Assembly: GCF_018882335.1 (NCBI RefSeq)
Contig: NZ_JACVOS010000003.1
Span: 1-64,000, forward strand
From: Polynucleobacter sp. AM-25C3
Lineage (GTDB): Bacteria; Pseudomonadota; Gammaproteobacteria; Burkholderiales; Burkholderiaceae
DNA length: 64,000 bases
Reading direction: 5' to 3'
Under the pieces are notes generated by a model, which worked only from the letters and a program-made list of their open reading frames with translations, had not been told where the DNA came from and ran no database searches. Positions 1 to 8,015 of this stretch are shown here, piece by piece. A program made the position numbers and the translations under genes. How positions within the stretch are numbered: the stretch's first letter is position 1; every line of letters begins with the position of its first letter.

Positions 1-66
1 GATATGGAGTCTTCTCGGGTACAGGCCCTAGAAAACCCATTTGGTCCCAAAGTATTGGGGATGTGA
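1..66 (+). CDS. C-terminal tail of an unidentified gene, cut by the window start
   Basis: Frame 1 is open from the first base to a TGA at 64-66 and reads as a plausible protein tail of 21 residues ending in NPFGPKVLGM. It lies outside the island boundary at 133, so it would be the original chromosomal neighbour of tRNA-Phe. Too little is present to name a family, and chance openness over 63 bases cannot be excluded. Confidence 0.3.
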   Translation, partial: DMESSRVQALENPFGPKVLGM

Positions 67-132
67 TTGGTAAAGGTGTAAACCATGTGGTCGGTACCGG
101 ACGTAAAGCATGTGTCCGGTACGTACCGGTGT

Positions 133-181
133 TTCTTGGTGGCCCGGGGCGGAATCGAACCACCGACACAAGGATTTTCAA
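133..181. repeat. Left attachment site (tRNA-Phe 3' half)
   Basis: These 49 bases are identical to 13816-13864 and contain the CCA end, acceptor stem 3' strand, T arm and part of the anticodon loop of tRNA-Phe, in minus orientation. The copy lacks the 5' half of the tRNA, so it is a pseudo-tRNA scar marking the far end of the island. Confidence 0.9.
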
Positions 182-308
182 GACATTTGGTAGCGTAAAG
201 CCTATATTTTATAAGCTTCAAAAGTTTATTTTGTGTTATGTGCGACAAACTGTGTTACGCATACAACCCATATAATATAAGGATTTGCGAGCTATTAGAT
301 ATTAAAAT

Positions 309-1583
309 TCATTCCTCATCAACCTCTGTATCAGTAGTTGGGTTTATAAATTCCTCATACGAACCCAAGTTGGATGACTCAAGCTTGTATGCATTACTCT
401 CACCATCAACCTTTATCACCCTTACTGAGTCTTTGCCAACCTCACGCAAATCATCATATGTATATGGACGCTCTTCAGCAAATCGTTTTTTAGCTATATC
501 CAAATTTTTATCTATGATTGTGTAAAGCCATTCACACAAATCAGTATTTGGGTCAGACATCAATGCTTTGTTATTTTCTTGACACACCTTTGCTGATATA
601 ACTTTTCCATTTGGTAGTGTTAGCTTGAACTTAACATCTTTGGGTGGGAAAAAATTAGGGTGAGCATCGTGTATAGCCATTGGAATTGGTATGTAGGATT
701 CACCAAACTTTCTTTCCCTGCCACCTGCATTCCATTGATTGATGCCTGATTTTTCCTGCACCTCTCTCTTGCTACCACTCTTAGTGCTATACAAAGGAAG
801 CACAACATAGTCTGCTTTCACAGGCTGTATAAATTTTGGCTGAACAGCTTCGATTACTTGTATTGCTTGTTGCTTGGTGGGGGCTAAATTTGTCCACTTC
901 AATATCTTTTGAAAGATATCGTCATATATATCAAGCGTTATAAGCTCAGAATTCTTATATTCATTCAGTTCAAATTTTTTATACAGAACATTTTTTGCTA
1001 CATCGTATCTATATTTAGAGATTCCATCTGTGAAATAGGAATGTCCTTTATCTACCTCTGAGAAACTTGCTATCTCATTCCCAAATTTATCAGTTGGCTT
1101 AATATTGTCAGTATCAACAAGCCTATATGGCTCTTCGTGTATCAATGCACCATCATTTGTTCTTACTAAACAGTGATAGATAGACTTGCTAATATCAACT
1201 GCATACTCATTGGCATCAGAAATAATGCGATTATTTCTAAGCTCAGAAGCTTTTTTTGCATACGCTGAGTGGTTCAGCCCTATGAAATCACCCAATGAAG
1301 CATTCTTAGTAAATTCAGCAACCTTTTCAGACTTACCTATATTGATATTGTCAGCAAGAAAGGTTTTAACACCAACCCCAATATCCTTATGAAGGATTGC
1401 GTCAAACGACATATCACTGCGAGATAAGTCTGTAGCTTTCGCACACTCTACATATAGTTTTTCTACAAAGCGTGAATGAATAAATGCTTTGTTGTTGTCG
1501 CTGTATAAGCGAGACATAGATGCCACAGCCTTTAGTAGGTTGGCATACTTTTCAACATCAAAGTCAAATTTGGCATCAGCCAT
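309..1583 (-). CDS. Putative type II restriction endonuclease with C-terminal B3-like DNA-binding region
   Basis: The 424-residue protein is encoded three bases after the cytosine methyltransferase gene, the classic place for the partner nuclease. Residues ~283-355 (SGINQWNAGGRERKFGESY, then AKVCQENNKALMSDPN) resemble the DNA-recognition region found at the C terminus of NgoFVII/BfiI-type restriction enzymes. The phospholipase-D HKD motif of those enzymes is not seen in the N-terminal half. There E41, D61 and the GVGVKTF stretch at 69-75 could instead form a PD-(D/E)xK-like nuclease site, which is inference. It presumably cuts unmodified DNA at the site protected by the neighbouring methyltransferase. 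The recognition sequence cannot be read from the sequence. Confidence 0.7.
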   Translation of the reverse strand: MADAKFDFDVEKYANLLKAVASMSRLYSDNNKAFIHSRFVEKLYVECAKATDLSRSDMSFDAILHKDIGVGVKTFLADNINIGKSEKVAEFTKNASLGDFIGLNHSAYAKKASELRNNRIISDANEYAVDISKSIYHCLVRTNDGALIHEEPYRLVDTDNIKPTDKFGNEIASFSEVDKGHSYFTDGISKYRYDVAKNVLYKKFELNEYKNSELITLDIYDDIFQKILKWTNLAPTKQQAIQVIEAVQPKFIQPVKADYVVLPLYSTKSGSKREVQEKSGINQWNAGGRERKFGESYIPIPMAIHDAHPNFFPPKDVKFKLTLPNGKVISAKVCQENNKALMSDPNTDLCEWLYTIIDKNLDIAKKRFAEERPYTYDDLREVGKDSVRVIKVDGESNAYKLESSNLGSYEEFINPTTDTEVDEE

Positions 1584-1586
1584 TAT

Positions 1587-2534
1587 TTACAAAACCTTAA
1601 CGATTTGTTTTGCTATCTTTGTTATCAATGGAACTGTGACACTATTTCCAAATTGATGATACAGCTTGCTGTTAGCCAAATTGGGTAATTTGAAGTTCTT
1701 AGGGAAGCCTTGAAAGTTCGCTGTTTCGCGTGGTGTCAATTTGCGAATGCCAAAATCATCCTTAACAAGTGGCACATTATGTCCACCTGTGCCCATATTT
1801 GCTGTCAATGTTGGACAAGCATTGCTCTTATTTTCACGCACATACTGTCGTCTCCATTGATATATGGTGTCACGCGACTTTATGGACTTTTGGATTTCAG
1901 CAAAGCAATCATAACGATTGTCGTAATAGAACTCTTTTGCAACTTGTTCAGTTTCCAAGCAATCGTGTATTGTTTTTGTGAGCTTTACTTCAGATGGGAA
2001 TGTAAATTTTTTAAGTTTGGCTTCATCCCTAAACCCAACTAAGAAGACACGCTCTCTATTTTGAGGGACATTAGCGTATTCCATACTATTAAGAACTTTA
2101 TGGGTTGTGAAATATCCACAGTCTTCAAGCGATTTCTTCATAAACGCAAAGGTTTCACCCTTGTCGTGATTAAGCATACCCTTCACATTTTCTAAAAGGA
2201 ATGCATCAGGTGTTCTTTCTTTCAGAATTTTAAGAATAGAGAGAAATACATCTCCACCACGCTCATCCTTCAAGCCTTTTCTTAAACCTGCAATGCTATA
2301 TGGCTGACAAGGAAATCCTGCAACAAGAATATTGTGTTTAGGAACGATATTTTTAGTGAGCGTAAGAATATCGTTGTGATAGGTATGATTAGAGTTGCCT
2401 TTGAAATTAGCCTTATATGTCGTAAGAGCATCTTCATTAATTTCACAAGTCAAAACGCACTCTGCTCCTGCATCCTCAAATGCAATACGCATTCCACCAA
2501 TTCCTGCAAATAAATCTATAAATTTAAGGCTCAT
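1587..2534 (-). CDS. dcm: DNA (cytosine-5-)-methyltransferase
   Basis: The 315-residue protein shows the conserved motifs of C5-cytosine methyltransferases in order: the SAM-binding FIDLFAGIGG at 5-14, the catalytic PCQ loop with Cys76, ENV at 115-117, QNRERV at 158-163 and the C-terminal QFGNSV at about 294-299. The target-recognition segment lies around TLTANMGTGGHNVP. It transfers a methyl group from SAM to carbon 5 of cytosine and would protect the host DNA from the adjacent nuclease. The gene is 35 bp behind an unknown gene and 3 bp ahead of the putative endonuclease, so all three probably form one leftward operon. The symbol is generic. Confidence 0.95.
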   Translation of the reverse strand: MSLKFIDLFAGIGGMRIAFEDAGAECVLTCEINEDALTTYKANFKGNSNHTYHNDILTLTKNIVPKHNILVAGFPCQPYSIAGLRKGLKDERGGDVFLSILKILKERTPDAFLLENVKGMLNHDKGETFAFMKKSLEDCGYFTTHKVLNSMEYANVPQNRERVFLVGFRDEAKLKKFTFPSEVKLTKTIHDCLETEQVAKEFYYDNRYDCFAEIQKSIKSRDTIYQWRRQYVRENKSNACPTLTANMGTGGHNVPLVKDDFGIRKLTPRETANFQGFPKNFKLPNLANSKLYHQFGNSVTVPLITKIAKQIVKVL

Positions 2535-2569
2535 CTGTTAATTTCTAATGTTGATTTTATTATGTAATC

Positions 2570-3331
2570 TTACTTTGGAAATGATGCTGAAGCTGAAGCA
2601 TTTATAAATGCTTTTGCTCTTTTGTAATGCCTATTAGCCAAAACAGTAAGTGTGGCTCTTATATCAACAGTCATTGGTGTTTTCTTATTCAAAATAGCTT
2701 TCTCTCTCTTTGCATAAGGAAGCTCAGCAAGAATTGCTATATCTGCCCAAGCTACCTTTTTTCCATCTTTTAACTGCTCTTTAAGAGTGTAAATTTTATA
2801 TGCCGCACTCAATGCCTCAATACTCCATCTACTACCCAAGCGATATGTTGCGTTACTCTCTACAACGCTAACACCTCTCTTCCCCTTTTCAACTCTCTTC
2901 AGCACTAATTGAGTAAAACTCTTTTTGAGACTTCGCTGTGCCCAATTCAGTGGCACCACTAAGTTAATCACTTCGTTACTGTTAAATGGTGCAATCTCAT
3001 CCAAGCTATTAGCAACCATCATTCTGTAGCCTTTTTTAGGTTCAGAAAATAAATGTGCTTTATTAATCCACCACTCTTTGAAAGTCACTTTATAGATGTC
3101 ACCAAAGTCTTCATACAAGCTTGAAAATTTGCCTTTGCCATTTGCCTTACAAGTTGCTTGATAGTCAGCATTCAGTCTTAAAAACATAAACCACCAATAA
3201 TATGGACTGCTAACCACTGTAGAGGGTGGATTATTTTCGTCAAATACCTTTCCCCTCCCACCAAATGTTGGATAACTTTGAGTGGAGAAAATTAGCCTAT
3301 CTTTTTTGGGTTGTTTTTCGTCAGCTTTCAT
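2570..3331 (-). CDS. Unknown protein leading the restriction-modification operon
   Basis: This 253-residue protein is not recognised. It is soluble-looking, with a polar N terminus, an aromatic cluster SPYYWWFMFLRLN near residues 42-54, and a basic C-terminal third (AKREKAILNKK). The stop is 35 bp from the methyltransferase start on the same strand, so it is probably cotranscribed with the restriction-modification genes. Position suggests an accessory or controller role, but no helix-turn-helix typical of C proteins is evident and it is longer than they are. The function is unknown. Confidence 0.75.
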   Translation of the reverse strand: MKADEKQPKKDRLIFSTQSYPTFGGRGKVFDENNPPSTVVSSPYYWWFMFLRLNADYQATCKANGKGKFSSLYEDFGDIYKVTFKEWWINKAHLFSEPKKGYRMMVANSLDEIAPFNSNEVINLVVPLNWAQRSLKKSFTQLVLKRVEKGKRGVSVVESNATYRLGSRWSIEALSAAYKIYTLKEQLKDGKKVAWADIAILAELPYAKREKAILNKKTPMTVDIRATLTVLANRHYKRAKAFINASASASFPK

Positions 3332-3340
3332 AATCTAAAT

Positions 3341-3436
3341 ACTAACACTTTAATACTCTTAAAAAAGTGAAAGAGTAAGAAATAGCACTTTTTGGGCATA
3401 CTAATAATTCAGCAATTTCGCTGTTTTTATTAAGGA
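3341..3436 (+). promoter_or_regulatory. Leader module A, first copy of a duplicated 5' region
   Basis: A 28-nt stretch (3341-3368, beginning ACTAACACTTTAATA) recurs at 3807-3834 with two mismatches. Exactly 70 nt after its start comes AGCAATTTCGCT followed by a T run and AAGGA, again matching the second copy. A TAATAAT box at 3402-3408 could be a -10 element. The module ends at the ribosome-binding site of the gene at 3444. Confidence 0.6.
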
Positions 3437-3443
3437 GTTTTAT

Positions 3444-3758
3444 ATGTGTGAATTAGTTCAAGTATGCAGTTGTTGCAATTCTAAATTTAGCCAAATTGAT
3501 GTTTCTCTTATCAATGCAAAGCATAAGGAAGAGCTTTATTTGGAGCTAACCAAGCTACTTATTAACCTTCAGCTTAAAGGCAAAGCAAGTCTTGCCATTA
3601 CTGATGAGTTGATAGTTGGCATTAACTATGGCTATGCAGATGCAAATGAGATTGAAAAGGCTGAATTCATTTGCAAACAAATCGCTGACATTTGCTCAGA
3701 GTTTTTGGATGGGGTTTTAAGTGAAAGTGACTTTGAGTTCTATCCCTTAGCGGCTTAG
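3444..3758 (+). CDS. Small unknown cysteine-containing protein
   Basis: This 104-residue acidic protein begins MCELVQVCSCCNSKFSQ. The clustered cysteines at C2, C8, C10 and C11 could bind metal, but no standard zinc-finger spacing is completed by later residues. The start is set by AAGGAG at 3432-3437. It follows leader module A and is followed by a strong hairpin at 3768-3800. No family is recognised. Confidence 0.7.
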   Translation: MCELVQVCSCCNSKFSQIDVSLINAKHKEELYLELTKLLINLQLKGKASLAITDELIVGINYGYADANEIEKAEFICKQIADICSEFLDGVLSESDFEFYPLAA

Positions 3759-3767
3759 TGATGGGTG

Positions 3768-3800
3768 CTTATTAGATGGGGGAATCCACCATCTAATAAG
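3768..3800. repeat. Perfect 12-bp inverted repeat after the gene at 3444
   Basis: CTTATTAGATGG at 3768-3779 is complementary to CCATCTAATAAG at 3789-3800 with a 9-nt loop. The downstream strand is A-rich rather than T-rich, so this is not a textbook intrinsic terminator. It could still stabilise the 3' end of the upstream mRNA or be a protein-binding site. Confidence 0.6.
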
Positions 3801-3806
3801 AAAAAC

Positions 3807-3902
3807 ACTAACACTTTAATAATCTTATAAAAGTCGCATTGTCGTAAAAAGTCGAAAAATGCGATGATAACAATATAGCAATTTTGCTATTTTTTAAGGA
3901 AA
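3807..3902 (+). promoter_or_regulatory. Leader module B, second copy of the duplicated 5' region
   Basis: Positions 3807-3834 repeat 3341-3368 with two mismatches. AGCAATTTTGCT at 3877-3888, a short perfect hairpin, lies 70 nt after the module start, the same distance as in copy A. A T run and AAGGA follow. The 42 nt between the two conserved parts differ between copies. The conserved ends and spacing point to a duplicated promoter and leader cassette. Confidence 0.6.
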
Positions 3903-3906
3903 AAAA

Positions 3907-4218
3907 ATGCTTTCAAATTACGAAAATGAATCAACAGTATTTGTGGTTTATCCAATTAAACCAATCAAGTTTGAATATGAAGACTCTCTATACAAACATC
4001 TTTTAGAAAATGTTTGGGGGGATAGAAGGGAGGTTGAAGAAGACATTAGGGTTGGTGACTACAGATATGGAAAACCAAAACTACTTGATGTTGTCAGATA
4101 CCAATTTGGAGATACATATCAAGCAGAAGAGTATTGCGATGATGTGGCTGAATTAATTGCAAAACATACTGAACAGTGGGTTTGTATAAATGGAGGGTAT
4201 GAAATCGTTGGAGCATAA
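3907..4218 (+). CDS. Small unknown acidic protein
   Basis: This 103-residue protein has no recognised domain and is rich in Glu, Asp and Tyr. Translation starts at the ATG just behind AAGGA and an A run. Its leader matches that of the unrelated gene at 3444, so the two are probably expressed together. A 21-nt perfect inverted repeat follows the stop codon. Confidence 0.65.
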   Translation: MLSNYENESTVFVVYPIKPIKFEYEDSLYKHLLENVWGDRREVEEDIRVGDYRYGKPKLLDVVRYQFGDTYQAEEYCDDVAELIAKHTEQWVCINGGYEIVGA

Positions 4219-4223
4219 ACACT

Positions 4224-4244
4224 ACAAGGGGTAATACCCCTTGT
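4224..4244. repeat. Hairpin ACAAGGGGT-AAT-ACCCCTTGT
   Basis: A perfect 9-bp stem with a 3-nt loop lies 5 bp behind the stop codon of the gene at 3907. It is followed by GGTTTGAG, not a T tract, so it is a weak intrinsic terminator at best. It may trim or attenuate transcription into the gene at 4284. Confidence 0.55.
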
Positions 4245-4283
4245 GGTTTGAGTTATTCAATACTAAATTTCAAAGGATAAATT

Positions 4284-4907
4284 ATGAAAATGAAAAATGA
4301 AGACTTATTCATTCAGCTTGTTAAAGCCTACATTAAAGCTACTGACAAATATGATTTTAGTGCAGCCCAATGGAAGCAAGATTATTCAAAGACTTTTATA
4401 GCTTGCGAAAAAGGAGTATTTGAAAGCTATCAACAACACCTAATAGGCAAAATGAGTGAAGTGTTTCCCTATATGTTTGCAGATAAAGTTATTCCAATGT
4501 TGGACAAGGATGGCAATGCTGTATGGAAGGTAGACTTTAATCTTCAGCTTAATGAGGGTGCTGTATTTCTTTTTGTAGCCATAGGCATCAATAAGAAAGT
4601 TGTCACTACACGCATTATGGCAAACAAGGAAATGTTCAATAGTAAATTTGAACTTACAGACATAATTATCAAACACGAGAGAATTAACAAGTCAGCAACT
4701 GTTTTTGAGAATAAAAAGAAAAAGGCTATTGATTACTTTTTAGATGACGAAATAGCAATCAACGAAAATGAAGAGGATGAAATATCTGAATCAGTAAAAA
4801 ATGTATCCCATACAAGCAAATTGCATTTACCTGCCATCAATTCATCTAAACCAACTCAACAGCCTTTCGTTTCATATCGTCGTTCACATCAATATACGCT
4901 TGTGTAG
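4284..4907 (+). CDS. Unknown protein with a charged tail
   Basis: The 207-residue protein has a compact-looking N-terminal part (residues 1-150) and a low-complexity acidic stretch near 155-168 (DDEIAINENEEDEISES) followed by a polar tail. AAGGA at 4272-4276 sets the start. Its last 62 bases overlap, tail to tail, the 3' end of the recombinase gene at 4846-5421. No family is recognised. Confidence 0.65.
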   Translation: MKMKNEDLFIQLVKAYIKATDKYDFSAAQWKQDYSKTFIACEKGVFESYQQHLIGKMSEVFPYMFADKVIPMLDKDGNAVWKVDFNLQLNEGAVFLFVAIGINKKVVTTRIMANKEMFNSKFELTDIIIKHERINKSATVFENKKKKAIDYFLDDEIAINENEEDEISESVKNVSHTSKLHLPAINSSKPTQQPFVSYRRSHQYTLV

Positions 4908-5421
4908 TGCCTATATTTTTATGTCCTGCCAAGCTCATTAAGACGCGAACCCCTACACCCTTACTTGCTAAGTTGGTAATAAAGGTTCTGCGTCCACTGT
5001 GACTTGAACCACCCTCAATACCTGCCTTCTTATATAAGAAGTGAAAGAACTGAGTAGCTGTATTAGCATTCATTCCATCGCTATTACGCTTTTGACTATA
5101 AAAGAACTTGTGATTTAAGTTTGTGGGCTTATATACACTTATGTATTGTTCCAATTCTTTGCGTAACTTCTCATTAACAAATACAACACGAGCTTCATTG
5201 CCCTTTGTTTGCTCTGCTCTTAGTCTAATCTCATTGCGAATATTGCCCTCTGAATCAACAACATCGCTATATCGCAAACTACTAACTTCTCCAACCCTCA
5301 TACCACTCAAATAAGTTGTCATCAGCATAGCTCTATTGCGTAAGCTATGTTTGCGTGTTGCGATGTAATCCAATACTCTGCGTATTTCTGCTTGTGTGAG
5401 TGTTTTTGCTTGCTTAGACAT
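4846..5421 (-). CDS. Short tyrosine recombinase, catalytic domain only
   Basis: The protein carries the signature residues of tyrosine recombinases: Arg in SGMRVGEV, a Lys in the beta-hairpin region (EQTKGNEARV), HSGRR as the HxxR box, GHKN, and the nucleophile Tyr in QAYIDVND. From the ATG at 5421 it is 191 residues, and the open frame continues upstream to 5511. It lacks the usual N-terminal core-binding domain of XerC/D-like enzymes, so it is either a minimal recombinase or a truncated one. It is one of three tyrosine recombinases in the island, with an unknown target. Confidence 0.85.
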   Translation of the reverse strand: MSKQAKTLTQAEIRRVLDYIATRKHSLRNRAMLMTTYLSGMRVGEVSSLRYSDVVDSEGNIRNEIRLRAEQTKGNEARVVFVNEKLRKELEQYISVYKPTNLNHKFFYSQKRNSDGMNANTATQFFHFLYKKAGIEGGSSHSGRRTFITNLASKGVGVRVLMSLAGHKNIGTTQAYIDVNDDMKRKAVELV

Positions 5422-5558
5422 AGTTTTTCTTCCTAACCAAAGTTTTGCTATGTCGTAAGTATGTTTTCTTACTATTAAATTTCCTACCTTTTTCAGACTG
5501 TTAAGCGACAAATTAGAATCCTTCCAATAATCAACGAGATACGCTATCTAAGTAACGA

Positions 5559-5588
5559 AATATAAGGAAATGTGACTTTCCTTATATT
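5559..5588. repeat. Perfect 12-bp inverted repeat upstream of the short recombinase
   Basis: AATATAAGGAAA at 5559-5570 pairs with TTTCCTTATATT at 5577-5588 around a 6-nt loop. It lies about 140 bp upstream of the recombinase start and downstream of the small membrane protein gene. It could be a recombinase or regulator binding site, or an A+T-rich 3'-end hairpin. The surrounding 5512-5734 interval holds no gene. Confidence 0.55.
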
Positions 5589-5734
5589 GAATTATTTAGT
5601 TAATTTGTCGTCTATCTCCCACAGAATTTGGAAGACTTGCATACAGCGTCTATAAGCTGTTTGAGCACTTCTCTGCTGTATTGCTATTAGCTGATGCTAA
5701 TTAAGCTTGTGTAGCGTGGATTTGAGGTGTGTAG

Positions 5735-5977
5735 TTAGCTACTTGCTCTTTTAAGCATAGCTAAAAGTAGAGAGCTAATTGCTACAAGCACCATAACCAT
5801 AAAGCTAAACACCAAACTAATAATTGTCCAAGCAAGCAACCAATGTCTTTGCAAAGTAAATGCAATTGGTGAATTAGGCACTTCATAGTCAAAGAGCATA
5901 CCCAATGAAGCCCAAATCATCATCAACACATAGATGATTAAGAAGGCTATTACTCCGTTTTTAAGATGCTTTTTCAT
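5735..5977 (-). CDS. Small two-helix membrane protein
   Basis: This 80-residue protein has a basic N terminus (MKKHLKNG), a hydrophobic segment at about 8-30, a short polar loop with a Pro, and a second hydrophobic segment at about 45-73 ending in KRASS. This predicts two membrane helices with both ends in the cytoplasm. No family is recognised. Small proteins of this shape are common as accessory or toxin-like products of mobile elements, but nothing here proves that. Confidence 0.6.
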   Translation of the reverse strand: MKKHLKNGVIAFLIIYVLMMIWASLGMLFDYEVPNSPIAFTLQRHWLLAWTIISLVFSFMVMVLVAISSLLLAMLKRASS

Positions 5978-6068
5978 TTTGACTTATTCACATTACTGCT
6001 TGATGAGAGCCATTGGTTTTGATACCAAATATAAGAATTTCCAAATGACGAAATGATTCAGCCATTTA

Positions 6069-6617
6069 TTAAATTAATCCATCCAATATCTTCTCAACAT
6101 ATGCCACAGGCAACATATGTCCTGCTTTAGGAACAATGTTTACTTTAATTCCTAACATTGCACCTAAATTAACAACGCTCTTTGGGTTACTTTGCCAATC
6201 CTCTTCCCCAACATAAATTTCGCAATTCTTTGGAGTTGGTAATTTATCAGCCTTAGCAAGCTCAAATAGCCTGCCTGCACGAGGTGGAACAAAGGTGGTT
6301 AAGGTTTCTTCGTTAGAAAATTCACCAACTATTGGGGATAGCAAAATCACCTTGCCAATATAAGGTTTCATTATCGCTTGTGCATTTAGAAAGAGGTAAG
6401 CACCAAATGAATTGGCAATAACACAACAACTCTCATCCCAAAACAGATTGGTTAAATCTTTGGCTATAAGCTCAATTTGAAGTTGGAAGTCATATTTTCT
6501 AAAATCACCATATAACTCTCTACCCTTTACATTGAAACCCTTATCCAACAAGCCTCTACCTAAGCCCTTATCTAAGCGTCCACCCATTCCTGTCAAGTAA
6601 TAAACAGTCTTAGTCAT
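6069..6617 (-). CDS. Putative alpha/beta-hydrolase-fold protein
   Basis: The 182-residue protein has a glycine-rich N-terminal strand-loop (YYLTGMGGRLDKG), a nucleophile-elbow-like IANSFGAY with Ser as the likely nucleophile, a mid-protein strand ILLSPIVG, YVGEEDW as the probable acid region, and AGHMLP supplying the C-terminal His. This order fits small alpha/beta hydrolases of the YqiA/YcfP or RBBP9 type. The substrate is unknown. The start overlaps the stop of the upstream gene by 4 bp, indicating translational coupling. Confidence 0.7.
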   Translation of the reverse strand: MTKTVYYLTGMGGRLDKGLGRGLLDKGFNVKGRELYGDFRKYDFQLQIELIAKDLTNLFWDESCCVIANSFGAYLFLNAQAIMKPYIGKVILLSPIVGEFSNEETLTTFVPPRAGRLFELAKADKLPTPKNCEIYVGEEDWQSNPKSVVNLGAMLGIKVNIVPKAGHMLPVAYVEKILDGLI

Positions 6618-7129
6618 TTGTCAAACATCACTGAAATTTTGTAGATATCTTCCTTAATCACCTTTTCATTAAGTCGCTCACCAATTTTTTTGTCATTACA
6701 AGCAATCTCAATCTTCACGCTTAGCTCTTTATTTGCATTGATGGCATTTGCGATGCCATTCAAATAATCCATACTCTCAACTTGCCAATTAATGAATGCC
6801 TTGTTATCGCTAAATGAAATATCGTGTGGTGATGGATGTTTGCTCTGCCACTCCTGTCTGCCATAGCTAATTACCAATTGTGCCGTTGATGCAGAAAATA
6901 GCTTATGGGTGTTTGGCTCTTCCTCATTAAGCCAACCAACTGCAACATACTCCAAATTGTCTATATCTACATACGCTGATTGCCCCTCCCATTTATCCAT
7001 TCCTCTCTTAATTTTTGAGTCAAAGGATAAATTTGCACTACTTCCATTTAATTTCTTTTTGAAATAAACAGCTACACAAGCCATTTCACCCACAACATAG
7101 CTATTTGTTTCGTCTTTTATTTTTCTCAT
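6614..7129 (-). CDS. Unknown protein coupled to the hydrolase
   Basis: The 171-residue soluble protein contains no recognised domain. It begins MRKIKDETNSYVVGEMACVA and is rich in Asn, Lys and Ser. Its stop overlaps the hydrolase start by 4 bp, so the two are cotranscribed and probably act together. It is divergently placed from the membrane protein at 7184, with about 50 bp of shared promoter space between them. Confidence 0.7.
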   Translation of the reverse strand: MRKIKDETNSYVVGEMACVAVYFKKKLNGSSANLSFDSKIKRGMDKWEGQSAYVDIDNLEYVAVGWLNEEEPNTHKLFSASTAQLVISYGRQEWQSKHPSPHDISFSDNKAFINWQVESMDYLNGIANAINANKELSVKIEIACNDKKIGERLNEKVIKEDIYKISVMFDK

Positions 7130-7183
7130 ACTTTTTATTCTTTTGTTAGACTGCCTTTGTCAACCCCATCTTCTAAGGCTACT

Positions 7184-7993
7184 ATGGAACTTAAGCAAAA
7201 TCCATTTTCTTTATACGATTTTTTAGGCTACCTGATACCAGGCTTGCTATTTGTATTTGGAATATTAGTTTTAAGCAATCATTTGGCACTTCCATCGTCC
7301 CCCTTGTCTGAACAACTCCAATCAATAAATGATTTAACTACAAGCTCATATATTCCAATCATCTTAATTGCTTATGTTAGTGGGCATTTTTTGAGCTACT
7401 GCTCATCAATGACTATAGAAAGATACTCTGAATGGACATTAGGATTTCCATCTAAGTTCTTATTGTCTGACGAGACTAAAGGTTATTTTGATATTGGAGG
7501 TAAAAGTTGGATTCACTACATAGTTAGATTTGCTATGTTCCTTGCTCTCCTGCCAATATCAATACCTGAATTGATATTGGGCAAGTGGCTATCGCTTAGG
7601 ACTTCATATGCCAAAAGACTTGAAGAAAATCTCTCAACTCTAATCAATAAAAGGTTAAATGCATTAATAAACAATACGGGCAACTATTCTTCAAACACAA
7701 ATGATGGCTTCTTTAGATATTTCTATCATTATGCTGTTGAGAACTCCAAAGCTCATCTACCAAAAATGCAAAATTATGTTGCCTTGTTTGGTTTTCTAAG
7801 AACACTCACTTTGCTCTCAGTATCTCTCTTTTGGGTTGTGTTTTATAAGGCATTTTGCGTCTATGGATTTAATACTCACATTATCACTTTGCTTATATTG
7901 CTTTCAGTAATTTCATTTATTTTTTACCTTAGCTTTGTTAAGTTCTACAGAAGATTTTCATTAGAGGTTTTTATGGCTGTTTCTGTTTGTTAA
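7184..7993 (+). CDS. Multi-pass membrane protein of unknown function
   Basis: From the ATG at 7184 (AAGG eight bases ahead) the protein has 269 residues; a TTG nine codons earlier is a weaker start. Near the N terminus YDFLGYLIPGLLFVFGILVL forms the first membrane helix. Further hydrophobic segments lie near residues 55-72, 108-128, 200-220 and 227-250. The central cytoplasmic part is basic. No family is named. It is divergent from the hydrolase pair, and the three genes may be one cargo module. Confidence 0.65.
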   Translation: MELKQNPFSLYDFLGYLIPGLLFVFGILVLSNHLALPSSPLSEQLQSINDLTTSSYIPIILIAYVSGHFLSYCSSMTIERYSEWTLGFPSKFLLSDETKGYFDIGGKSWIHYIVRFAMFLALLPISIPELILGKWLSLRTSYAKRLEENLSTLINKRLNALINNTGNYSSNTNDGFFRYFYHYAVENSKAHLPKMQNYVALFGFLRTLTLLSVSLFWVVFYKAFCVYGFNTHIITLLILLSVISFIFYLSFVKFYRRFSLEVFMAVSVC

Positions 7994-8015
7994 ATTTTTA
8001 GCAAAGCTTCGCTAA

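Noticed and set aside
63..275. 70-codon open frame over the left att site
   Set aside because: Its middle is the translated tRNA-Phe 3' half (GGPGRNRTTDT) and the rest shows no protein-like pattern, so it is an artefact.
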